Source: Panax quinquefolius (lineage: Eukaryota; Streptophyta; Magnoliopsida; Apiales; Araliaceae). Taken from it: a stretch of DNA of 64,000 bases. The notes under the pieces were generated by a model. The model saw nothing but the letters and a program-made list of their open reading frames with translations. It searched no databases and was not told the DNA's origin. This document shows, one piece after another, positions 1 to 11,052 of the stretch (position 1 is the stretch's first letter; every line of letters starts with the position of its first letter). The stretch spans positions 1 to 64,000 of the forward strand of contig JAINUW010000599.1 of the NCBI GenBank assembly GCA_020205615.1, given 5' to 3'. The position numbers and the translations under genes were made by a program.

Positions 1-410
1 GAATGTAAACATTTTAGCAATTTAATTTCGTTCTTGATTATATTATTTGGCAACGACATTATCTTTGAATCAAGAACGAAAATGTTTGTTCTTTGGTTAT
101 TTTTTTTAATAGCAACGAAAGTCGTCGATTAGCAATCGACATTATATGTTGCCGATTTCTTTATATGTGCAACGAAAGTTGATATGATTTTAAACGATAA
201 AAATGTTGCCTTTTATGTTAGTATTAGCAACAATATCCTCTCCGTTGTTATTAGGTTAATTTTTCGTTGGCAAATATTATATTTTTAATGTCATTAGAAA
301 CGAAAATTTGTTGCTAAATGTATAAAAAATTGTTGCTATATTAAAACTTGTTCAATGCTTTGGTAACGAATTATATTGTTGCCAAATCAAAATTTGACAT
401 TCTTTTTGTG
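1..410. repeat. CACTA subterminal repeat block, left side
   Basis: Short motifs of the type GCAACGAAA, AGCAACGA, GTTGCTAAA and TTGCC recur in both orientations through these 400 bases (for example near 53, 112, 167, 230, 310 and 385). The same motif set fills 10,486-11,052, which ends in a true CACTA terminus. In CACTA elements such arrays are binding sites for the TNPA-like accessory protein. No coding potential is visible here. Confidence 0.6.
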
Positions 411-599
411 TACCTGACTGACTCAATGTCCCCATAGAAAATAATGGAAAAAATAAAAAAAACTAAAATATTATTAACTTAATAAAATCATCCACTACAT
501 AATCATTCATTATCTTTACAATTAACCATCTAAAGCTACCTCCGTTCTTCAATCAAAGTATATATCTACATATATAGAGAGAGTACACTTCATTCCTCG

Positions 600-3510
600 A
601 GGATGTTTTTATGTCCCTGTTGGATGCAAAAACTGTTAACCCATTTGGCGTTCCACGTGCTCTGGTAGAAGCCTATTAATAAGATATGGAGATGCTCATG
701 ACAACTGTAATTAGAAAATCTCAAAGAATATCGACCAAAGAATGGTTGGTAACAAAATATTAATCATCTAGAATACCAATAAACTTATTACAAGTAAAGC
801 CTTTTCACGACCATATGCCAATAATCTAAACATTAAAAGGTATATGTCTAAATAAGATGGACACACCTCTTGTTTAAAGTTAAAAGCGGTGGTAATGGAC
901 TACCATTTGGTAAGTGAGCATTGGGCTCTCGTAGCTCATCAAAGAAATGATGTGAACATGCTTCTAATCGCAATAGGAAGAATCAAATCTAAAATGTAAA
1001 AGCAATAGACATAAGCTTGCCCTAATCAAAAGTCAAATAAAAGAAATCCTTGTGGCTCTACGGTCATCAAGACAAAATAAAGACCACTTATAAGATAATA
1101 AGAAATGGACCATTATTCAACAATAAAAACTATTAATTTGCACTTAAGCCAATGAATGAAAACTTGTTACTCCTAATTCCTAAATAACAACATAATAGAT
1201 ATCTATCGTAATAAAGAAAAATTTGAATGAAACTCACAAAGACTGCAGCGAAGACTTGGTGAGTATCAGTGACCATAAAGCAAGATCAATTGCTTCGAGG
1301 CATTCGTTTATGAAAAAACACGAAACCACGAATATGTAAGAATACCAACTACATCTGAATATACTGGAAAAAAACTATAAAAATTTGTAAATAAATGGAT
1401 GGTTTAGCGGATCACCATATGTGGGGTTGAAGAGCTGAATAACATATGATGTCCAAAAAAATTTAAGGAGTATAAACTTAATGATGGAGAAATCAGAATA
1501 TAGTCTCGAGTCTCTCGACTACAAGATAGAGCCCACTTAGAACCTTGCATGCTCAATTTTAATTCTTACTTGAAAAAAATATATAAGTCCAGTTGTTTTT
1601 TCAATTTAGTATGTTAGTTTTTACTTTTTAATAAGTACTGCCAATTGATTTGTTACTAGCCAGTTTTATAGAAAATGTTACGAGGCAACAAAGAGAATGT
1701 CATACTTTGAGCACCATCAAAACTAATTACATACATCTTATAAGTGGTGAGAATCGATAATTTTCATGTTTATGGGAATTAACTTTTGGGATATGATGTA
1801 GCAGGAGCAGAAGAGTAAAAAGCATACCTTGTGCCATGGATGTGCCTTGATTTTGGGAAACTTAAAATCAGTATAATTTGGATTCATACAGCGAATATCT
1901 TCTCGAGTTGGTGTGCCAAGAACCTGGAAGATGAAATGTAAGAAACTCTAACTTGAAACACAATCTAAACTGTGTATAGTCTGATTGTCACACCTTGATA
2001 ATTTCTACCAAATTTGATCCATGGCGTTTTCTCAAGGAAACAATGGTCAGTAAAATTATTTGAGTGATGTGATGAGAATCGTAATAGAGAAAACCAACAA
2101 AAGATACTAAGCGCCAACTTGGCCTAGAAGAAGCTCAACCAAAAAACACAACCGGTGACCATATATCAATTGAAGTTGTATATTCAGGTTGCACCAAATA
2201 TGAGTTCGGGAGCGATAGAACTGCGTGAACAAATGTATGAAATATTTGCTTCACCCTTCACCGAATGGTAACTCATGGTGAAAATATGACAAAGAAAAGC
2301 TATTGCGTAAGATCACATCCGACATGGAGATATCAACAGAGAACATTTTAAAGTGTTATTCTCTAAGCAATTCACATACCACAATGCAAACACTCAATGA
2401 GAAGATAATGTACATCGACATACCATATTCAGTACTTTTCATAGATAAATAAAATGCATATTTTAATTGGATTCTTTTCACGCTTACACCTATAGGGAGA
2501 AGCATGTTTTCACGTAAATGCAAGGAGCACCACTCTTAACAAGATGCAAACACTTGCAATAAGACGATATACAACTTCATAATTGTACATTCTTTTACAA
2601 AAATTAAAATGCTTAGTCTAGTATATTTGATATTTAATTGGATTCATTTTTTAGTTGTTTCAGATTAATGAAGGCTATCCTAATAGCTAGGAACAAGAAG
2701 AGTGTAGCACACTTATATTATTCATACCCGTAACACACTTATATTATTAATACCCGTAGCACACTTGTATTATTAATACCCGTAGCACACATACTATTCA
2801 TGCATGAAAACTATAGTGTATAAGCAAGTGGCCTTTTTGTAACTCGCCACCGCTCCAACTGGTGAGCAAATCCTTATTATGCATCAAATATAAACAAATT
2901 TATAGATAACATAATTGACTCATTGAGCGAATAAATGAATGCAAGAATAGAACAATTTTCAAAGTTGCATAGCTAATAATGTCCTGCCATCAGTTTCAAC
3001 ACAAGACAATTATATATATTTTTTTTGATAAATAGTTTCAACACAGTCATATGAACGCATGCAAAGATAAAAAACAGTAATGTGCTTGGAAAAAGTTTAA
3101 TTAGTTATCAAAAAGCCTTTGGTTAGAAATGGAATTTAAAGAAGTGAACATACTAGCATTTTTTTGCACTTCCAAAGTCACAAATTTTGACCGGTGTGAA
3201 AGAGGATCAACTGTGGAAAGCCAACGTTGAAGTCAAAAAATAGCTACAACTCTTAATCCCAAGTCACAATTTGAAAGGTGCATACCGTAACGTTTTGAGG
3301 CTTCAAGTCCCTATGACATACTCCAGGAACAACATGCATATATGCCAGTCCCCTGAAAATCTGGAAAATATTCCCCAGTTAAGATTAGTAGGAGAAATGG
3401 TAATGATTAGTACATTAAATGCGGACGAACCACACAAACCTGATACATGTAAAGTTTCACATATATGAGTGGCATTCTCTGGTTTGCATTGCTATGGTGC
3501 TTCATAAAGA
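600..3510 (-). pseudogene. GSK3/SHAGGY-like protein kinase gene fragment (captured, broken)
   Basis: Minus-strand exons match the plant GSK3/SHAGGY kinase family in the correct order. About 3,440-3,500 reads NQRMPLIYVKLYMYQ before a GT donor. 3,286-3,360 reads [20 protein letters not shown] (catalytic loop). About 3,147-3,205 has VKICDFGSAK (DFG motif). 2,100-2,270 has GEANISYICSR and APELIFGAT (activation loop). About 1,993-2,032 corresponds to PLFPGENA..VEIIK. 1,828-1,923 is an intact 32-codon exon starting [17 protein letters not shown]. About 1,250-1,305 has FHKRMP, and about 600-670 weakly resembles the NARLPNG C-terminus. The N-lobe is absent. Frameshifts after APELIFGAT, inside WSAGCVLAELLLGQ and at FPGEN, plus in-frame stops, make it non-functional. 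Introns and most GT/AG sites remain, so genomic DNA was copied rather than an mRNA. Its position downstream of TNP2 and on its strand suggests capture by the CACTA element; an independent relic is possible. Confidence 0.85.
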
Positions 3511-3642
3511 TTTCCAACAGTTGGATTAAGATTAATATGCATGATTCTAAATCAGACCTCTCCAAACAAACAAAACAAAAACAAAAATACAATTCATGTA
3601 ATCCACGGCTTATGAAAGAAGTATAAGTTTTAATTGCATCAC

Positions 3643-4312
3643 CTTTTCAAGTAAACTTTCATTTTCTTGTTGTAGCATGTCAACCTGTAACACATATTCA
3701 CTACTCAATAATGATAACATCTAAGAAGCAGATGCATCATCATCTTAACATTTTTCATACCTCATCTTGTAAAACAAAAGCTGAACGCTGCTTGCCAGAT
3801 TCTCTAAAGTTCATACTACCCATGTCTAGAGATAATCTGTTTAACAAGATAGACAAAAAGGATTAAATATAAAATAAAAGTCAAATAATTATCGTAAAAA
3901 ACAATATGAAAAACACAAGTAAATTCAAAATAACTGTTCAACTGTTTTGGTTTATAAATCTAGATGATTTTCAAAATTTTAAAATTTTAGATAATTTACT
4001 CAGCTGGTAGTCATGCATATGAACAAACAGGCTAAGGAAAAGGAATATCATTTTATTTAACATCATGCTTCTAGAAAATTAGAGGACCAGAATTTGTAAT
4101 AACATAAACCGATAACATATTTAAGTCAATAAATCAAAGTTAAGAAGTAGAATAATACCAAGTTCTATTCAGGTGCATTTGGCCCAAGTGACAAAGCTAC
4201 GCTTGGATGTATAATAGGAACTGCCTTGACTCCTAAATTGGGGAAGACTATTTGCATTAGAATCCAAGGGCAAGATGAGGTTGTTCTAAGGAGCCGGTAG
4301 AATGAGATGTTC
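3643..4312 (-). pseudogene. Coiled-coil gene fragment, SCD2-like (captured, tentative)
   Basis: Two minus-strand exons with canonical splice sites lie just upstream, in transcription order, of the kinase fragment. Exon 3,761-3,836 (AG before, GTATG after) encodes MGSMNFRESGKQRSAF followed by VLQDE. Exon 3,643-3,684 (ACAG before, GTGATG after) encodes VDMLQQENESLLEK. Together they resemble the start of the coiled coil in plant SCD2-like proteins (stomatal cytokinesis defective 2). A further stretch at about 4,165-4,312 reads, across frameshifts, TSHSTGSLEQP and VALSLGPNAPE and may be an upstream exon of the same gene. The family assignment is from memory of the sequence pattern and could be wrong. 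That these exons are unrelated to GSK3 is much firmer. Confidence 0.5.
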
Positions 4313-4411
4313 GGACACCTGAACCAGAATGACAATCTGACTAAACTAAATAATTAAGCATTATTCAAATGTTTCAACTTTGATAAGATGAAAGGCATAC
4401 CTTATTTGATG

Positions 4412-7400
4412 CTAGTTCTGATCATCTTTCTCTTCCTCGTCCATACTTTGTTCTTCTTCACTACGATAATCTACAAGTGTATCATCCTCACTATACCCCT
4501 CGTTGAATTCATCCTCCTCAAAATCATCCTCATCGACATCATCATCTATGTCTCCATCCAATAAGATATTGTGTTCAATGTTAATTTTTTGAGTTCTTTG
4601 TTTTAAGACACTGTTATTTATTATTTCTGAATCAACATCATCTCTATTCATTGGCCCTATATCCCGATCTTGAACAACAATATCAATATCGGGTGAGTCA
4701 TCATCAAGGTTAACAACATTGTCAGTGGTATATTCTTCAATCTCGTCCATTTCATCCTCCATAACATCAAATACGTGTTGGTGGTTAAACCTTTGAACAA
4801 TTTTCCAATTGTAAAGACTAATTTCAAATCATCAACAAAAAAACTTGTTTTGCTTGAGAAGCTAATATGTATGGGTCATTTCTATACCATGTGCTACTTA
4901 CATTTACACTTGTAAAGTGTGTATCCTTCCTAATACCCATACGCCGATTAGATAAATCAAACCACTCACAAGAAAATATAAACACATTATACCCTTTTCC
5001 ATACTCTATTTTGATAATATCATTTAATAAGCCAAAAAAGTCGATACTTTTTCCATCGTGTTCTCCTTCACATGTTATTCCACTATTTTGGCTTTGCCTA
5101 CGATTGTCACGATCTTTGACAAGAAACCTTACTCCATTTACAATGCATCCTTTATATTTCCATACTAGTAAATTTGGACCACTTGCTAATGCAAATAGTT
5201 GATCACTAATGACATTTGATGTGGTATTCCAAAGATGATGAATCTACATGATGTAAAAATTTAAATTAATCATTGATTTTCAAATAGCAACAAACAACTT
5301 TAAAAGGAGAAGAAATATTATTTTACCTTCTTTTTAAACCACTGAGGAAATCTTTTTTCCAATTCGATGTTGTTTTGGTAAGCTAATTTCAATTCCTCCT
5401 CACATTCCCTACAAGAATAATATTAGTACAAAAACTAGTATGAAGCAATAATTATTTGAATAATTTAATGATAAAATGTATAACTTACTCAATATAAGGT
5501 TGCACGTCTTCACAATTATTCAAGACATACCAATGAGCCATTTGAATCTCCTTGGAATAAGCATAGTCATAAAGAAAACCACCTAATGGTTTAACATTTT
5601 GAGAAAATACAGAAAGAGCATCTTTTCTAACTTTTCCATCAAGATTATAATCCTTTTTATTGAACTTTCTCTCACTTCGTGGTAAATACAAGGAACAAAA
5701 TGTCAAACATTCATCTATGACATACCCTTCAGCAATTGATCCTTATGGATGTGATTTGTTCCTTACGTACTTTTTCAGCGTGCATAGATACCTTTAAAAA
5801 AAATTACAAAATTAAGTATGACATAACTATAAAGTTCATAGATAACCAGAAATTTATAATTACATACCTTTCAATTGGATACATCCACGAGTAGCATACA
5901 CGGCCTGTAAACATTGCTTCTTGTGGTAGATGAACAGCCAAGTGAACACAAATATCAATGAAGGCCGGTGGATAAATCCTCTCAATCTTGCATAAGATAA
6001 TTATAATATCCTTCTCCATTTTTCTTAAGTCGTCCACTTTTAGTGTTCTACTACATAGATTTTTAAAGAATGCACCCAACTCAGTTAATGTTGTTGCCAC
6101 ATCGTCATTAAGATTCCCTCGCATTCCAGCAGGGATTAAGCATTGTAAAAGAACATGACAGTCATGCGTCTTGTATCTTGACATGGTATTATCACTTGTA
6201 TTAACACATCTAGCAATATTTGATGTATATCTGTCTAGGAATTTGACAGACCGTATAAAGGACAAGAATTTGTCTCTCTCTTTTTTGGAAAAAGAAAAAG
6301 CTGGTTGCGGCTTGTCAAACTTATCTCCACGTGGTCTTAAGTGCAGCTCTTTACGTATATTCAAATCCTCTAAATCTTTTCGAGCCTTGTAAGTGTCCTT
6401 ATTTTTACCTTCAATCTTTAGTAATGTCCCAAGTATGTTATCACAAATATTCTTCTCGATGTGCATTACATCGAGCTTATGTCTGACCTTCAAATCTTTC
6501 CAATATGGTAGCTTAAAAAAATACTTTTCTTCGTCCAATTAGAGTTCGATGGAGTTGCTGTCCTCTTTCGCTTTCTTTCTCTATTCATACTTACATTTTT
6601 CGGATGCTTGCCAAAATCCCCGAAATTGATTGATTCTACATGATGTAAAATTTCTAATCCACCTAGGATCTTAGGTGGTCTACGGAGTTCCTCCTTTCCA
6701 TCAAAGTCTAAACTCTTTCTCCACCTACAAGGGCAAGATAAACCATAGGAAGTAAATTATGTGAAAAATGTGAAGATGAAATTAAAATAAGTTACGTATT
6801 AAAAATACCTATGATTAGGACCGAGAAATGCACGATGCCCCCCGTAAGAGATTTTACTCCTTAACCTAGTCGAGCGTGTATCTACATTGCAAGTTGGACA
6901 AGCCGTGTACCCTTTGGTACTCCATCCAGAAAGATTTGCAAGTGCAGGAAAATCATTAATTGTCCATAAAACAGAAGCATGCATGTTGAAATTGCACCCA
7001 GTATAAGAGTCATATGTTTGAATTCCTTGTTCCCACAAATCAACAAGATCATCTATTAAAGGACGTAAATAAACATCGATTTCATTACCTGGTGCTTTTG
7101 GTCCAGGAATCAAAAGTGACATTATGAAAAAGGGCTCCTTCATGCACATCCAAGGGGGCAAATTATACGGAGTGAGTATTACCGGCCACATGCTATATGA
7201 GCAACTCATATTTCCAAATGGATTGAATCCATCCGTGGCTAGGCCAAGACGAATGTTTCTTGGATCATTGGAAAACCATTCATACTTTCTATCAAACTCC
7301 TTCCACTTTCATCAATCTCTTCTTTGGATGCCTCGGTTCACCTTCTACTGAAATAAGTTTTTCCTTGTGCCACCGCATGTCTTTTGCAATATTTTTTTGA

Positions 7401-8295
7401 CATAAAAAGTCTTTGCAACCGCGTTTTTATAGGAAAGTATCTCAAAATCTTGTGTGGGATTTTTTTACCCTTCCCATCATTAACTTTCCATCTTGATTCC
7501 TGGCATACTGGACACTCTTCTAAATCCTTATTGTCTTGCCAAAAAAGGGCACAATCATACATTCAACAAAAATGAGACTGATTAACTATATATTAATGAG
7601 TGTTATAATTAAGGACCTTTTGATATGTTATTTTACTTACTTGCATGCGTGTATTGTGTGGTATCCAAGGCCAATTTCATGTAGCATTGTCTTTGCCTCG
7701 TAGTATGATTTTGGCAAATTCGCACCATCAGGAAGAATATCTTTAATCAACTCAAGTAGCATGTCTATGGACTTATTTGTCCAATAATTGAAAACCTTCA
7801 AATGCAATAATTTTATAACAAATGACAAAATGGAGTACTTTTGGCATCCCGGGTATAACTCTCTGTCTAACATATTAAGCATTTTTTAAATCTGGTATGG
7901 TTTCAATTTTGGAAGGTATCTTCATTCCCACCAACAGCAAAGGTTCCTCGATTAATATCTTCCATTAGTGTCTCAATTTCATCCTCATCACCATCTAAAT
8001 CATAGTCCATAAACTCCTCATTTTGAGAGAAAATATTCTGACCATGTTCATTGGGTATACGTGGAATGGGTTCACCGTGGTAAATCCACTTATCATAAGA
8101 AGGCATTATCCTTGTTATGCACAAATGTGAAGACACCTCTTCTTGGGTTTTAGTGTATAGGATCATACACTTGATACAAGGACATCTAATGTCAACTGTT
8201 GGGCCAAATGTTGTACGTACATGCTCAATGAAGCTTTTGACCCCATTGCGATAAGTCGTTGATATACGCTCATGACGCGTCCAACTCTTATCCAT
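4412..8295 (-). pseudogene. TNP2-like CACTA transposase (DDE-type), broken
   Basis: The chosen start is the methionine at 8,295 (MDKSWTRHERISTTYRNGV), the usual N-terminus of the transposase-associated domain, followed by IRCPCIKC. Then come ELYPGCQKYSILSFV..LPKSYYEAK (7,640-7,880), CALFWQD..CPVCQESRWK (7,340-7,560), and the Transposase_21 core with GLATDGFNPFGNMS and MSLLIPGPKAPGNEIDVYL (6,800-7,240). The core ends with KLDVMHIEKNICDNILGTLL (about 6,480). DUF4218-like sequence follows (about 5,800-6,230, HLPQEAMFTGRVCYSWMYPIERY), then a DUF4216-like domain (about 4,880-5,080, FFGLLNDIIKIEYGKGYNVF). A very acidic C-terminal tail lies at 4,412-4,762. Introns are evident, for example GTAAGT at about 7,640. 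Frameshifts near 7,890 and 7,280 and a stop near 6,540 inactivate it. The product would bind element ends and catalyse excision and insertion in the nucleus. Confidence 0.9.
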
Positions 8296-10433
8296 GAAAT
8301 TAAGTTCAACCTGAAATTTATTCATCAACTCAATTACATCAACTCAACCAGTGATTTAAACAATAACATAATACACAAAAATCAGATAAAACAATAACCA
8401 GTGCATAATATTTAAATCATTTATATTTTATGAGATTAAATCAAACTTTTAGTTAAACGAGTGCATTGTCATACATTTGGGTTACTCTTACAGTTTAAAG
8501 GGAAACATTTGGGTCACTCTTACAGTTTAAATAACAATTATCAAAGAAAAGGTCATAAAAGCTTGATTTGTCACTCATGTGTCTTTCAAATTTGCAAGTG
8601 AGGTAACTTAATAAGATATCATTATGTGTTTGCGACATGCTTAAGAGTTGAGACACACAACTAGAAAATATGAACTTGTATAAGACCAACACCAGAGAAA
8701 TTGTTTGGAATATCAAAAGACTGTGCTTCAAGAACCATAAACCCAGAAAAGGAGAAGAACCTATGGATGGCTGTGATTCACAAATTCCCAGTGGATGTGC
8801 CAAAGGTATCACAATTTTGAATTCTCAATATGTTCTTGTGGTTTAAAGAGATGTAAATGAGAACATCTTTAGTCCAACTAGAAACTATGGCTATGATTGG
8901 GGGTTTTGGTTATGTACTAAAACCGATTAGATTGAGAATATTGTTACAATCAATTGGAAAGTTAAGTGTGTGAATTAATTTTATTAGCACTACCCAGTTT
9001 TAGCAAGTAGATATCTGTGAAAATACCATTCCAAGAATAAGTTATATGCTTTGCCCAACTGCTGCACATTTACTGAATGAATGTCAGCTTCTGTTTGACT
9101 CTAATGAGAGTAGTGTTGAGACTTTTGTATCAGGCTCCATACTTGTATTAGCCCTACTTGATCAAAGGAAGAAAATAGCCAAAACAGAAAATCCCTTTTA
9201 ACAAACACAATTCATTATCCTATCCCCTAACATAATCGTATTTTCTATGGCCAAAACAAATAATGATCCGCAAGTTCATGCAATTTCCACATATTCAAAA
9301 TTAACATAACCTTATCACTACAACAAGATTGAAAAATAAATCAAATGATAAAAAGTGCATAATATTTGACAAATGTCCACATATTCAAAGACTAGAGCAA
9401 TATTCAAAGACCATGACCAATATCAGATTTGACCATCACATATAACCAATTTCAGATTTGATTAAGCACAAATGAATAAATAAAGTGCAGATATTAAGAA
9501 ATAAATAAACTGAGATTTGATTTCTTACCGAATTGAAAGAGAATAGAAGAAAAATAACCCTAGAACCCGGATGGGATCGACTTGATTGCAAGAGAAGCTA
9601 CGGATGGAGGAGAGAAGTAGGTCATGTGCCTTACCGAATTGAGTTTTGGCTACGTAAGGAAGGAAAAAAAATGTTATACGTGAGTTTTGGTAAGAAATGA
9701 GAAACAAAAATTAGCATATCTTTCTTCCGTATAACACCCAAACAATTGCTCGGTAAGTTAGGGACTCTGTTCCAAAAACAGAGTTTTGATAACATTTTTA
9801 AAAAAAAAAATTAGAAGGAATAATATACTTAAATTATTATTTTAAAAACTTAAAAGATAAATTTAAATTTTAGGATATTATAAATTAATTATAACAACTC
9901 AAATATAACTCTTTTTGTAGAATAAAAAAAGTAATATAAATAAACATTTATAGTCTGTTCCAAAAAAAAAGTAATAATTATTATAATTTCATTTATTGTC
10001 AATTAACAATATTTTAATTTTTAAATTATTATAAGTTAATATTCTATTTAATACAATTAGTAATTTAAATTACTTAAAAAATATTATTAAGAATAAAAAT
10101 TGTATAAATATTAATTATATTACAATTTGAATTGTAGTATATTATAAATTAAATAATAAACTCAAACTTTACTCTTTCTATAAAACATATGTTTTTTCTT
10201 AATTTGTGCTTTATTCCACATAAAAAGCGCCGTACCATCATCTTGTATTTTCTATTTCTTTATGATGATATGGTCAATGTATGAAATTTTTAATTTTAAA
10301 GTAGTGGAAATATATTTACTTTATAGATTATTATAGTCCATAATCGATATTGTAAGTTACGTAAATAGTGTTATTAAAATTAAATTTAATATTGTTAAAA
10401 ATTTAATGCATTTATATATAATACAATTTATAT
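8296..10433. other. Non-coding 5' region of the CACTA element
   Basis: No convincing coding region is seen on either strand. It lies between the transposase start and the right subterminal repeats and should hold the transposase promoter and first leader exons, though I cannot place them. A 26-bp unit containing ACATTTGGGT.ACTCTTACAG occurs twice in tandem at about 8,473-8,528. 9,770-10,430 is extremely AT-rich with A and T homopolymers. Confidence 0.5.

Positions 10434-10475
<42 letters not shown>
10434..10475. repeat. (ATT)n microsatellite
   Basis: About 13 uninterrupted ATT triplets lie just inside the CACTA right subterminal region. Confidence 0.95.
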
Positions 10476-10477
<2 letters not shown>

Positions 10478-10485
10478 ATTTAAGG

Positions 10486-11052
10486 TAACATTTTAATAGT
10501 CGTTGCAAAAAGTTGTATAAAATATGCAACGAAAATAAAAATTGTTGCCAATGAATGTGGTCCATATTAGGCAACAAAATATAGCAAAAAAAAAAAACTT
10601 TCGTTGCCCACGATGAGGAGAAATCAAGGTTAGAAATTTCGCAACGAATTTTGTTTCAAAATTTTGCAACTACTTATGCATTTCGTTGCAAAAAGTGAAA
10701 GTCTGACACAATCTGCAACGAAGGACAAGTTTCGTTGCTAAACATACACTTTTAGCAATGACTTTGCATGAAAAATCGTTGCTAAAGCCCCATTTTTAGC
10801 AATAAAACAACTTTCGTTGCCCACGATGACGGGAAAGCAAGTGGCCGAAAATTTTGCAACGAATTTCTAACGAAAATTTTTCCCGCCAATGAATTAGCAA
10901 CGAAATTTTGCAACGACTTACGAATTTCGTTGCAAAAAGTGAAAGCCTGACACAATGAGGATAAATTTCATTTCTAAACATATACTTTTAGCAACTACTT
11001 ATAAAGTCGTTGCCCGAAAAATCGTTGCTAAAGGCCCATTTTTTTGTAGTGC
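10486..11052 (-). repeat. CACTA right subterminal repeats with terminal inverted repeat
   Basis: There is dense GCAACGAA/TTTCGTTGC motif content in both orientations, ending in the terminus CACTACAAAAAAATGGG on the minus strand at 11,036-11,052. Two long direct copies are visible. Both start ACTTTCGTTGCCCACGATGA (10,597 and 10,810) and both end in the GTTGCTAAAG(G)CCCATTTTT motif (about 10,798 and 11,044), so the terminal region has been tandemly duplicated. The motifs are presumed sites for the element's DNA-binding accessory protein. Confidence 0.85.

Larger units (their letters stand above)
1..11052 (-). mobile_element. CACTA (En/Spm-type) DNA transposon, probably extending left of the window
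   Basis: The right end is seen directly. On the minus strand the element starts CACTACAAAAAAATGGG at 11,052, the standard CACTA terminal inverted repeat. It continues into GCAACGA-rich subterminal repeats (10,486-11,052), then to a TNP2-type transposase read leftward. A second block rich in GCAACGAAA/TTTCGTTGC motifs lies at 1-410 and is read as the opposite subterminal region, so the left terminus would be outside the window. Between transposase and left block are remains of two host genes, as in gene-capturing CACTA elements. The alternative is that 1-410 is the right end of a separate related element and that the real left end has been lost; an imperfect terminus-like string at about 396-408 keeps that open. 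The 3-bp target duplication cannot be checked without the left end. Confidence 0.7.

Noticed and set aside
4867..5202. Plus-strand open frame of 111 codons
   Set aside because: It is antisense to the transposase DUF4216-like region, which has clear motifs on the minus strand.
9316..9345. CACTACAACAAG string as a CACTA terminus
   Set aside because: The bases after it do not match the terminus at 11,052, and no subterminal GCAACGA motifs follow.
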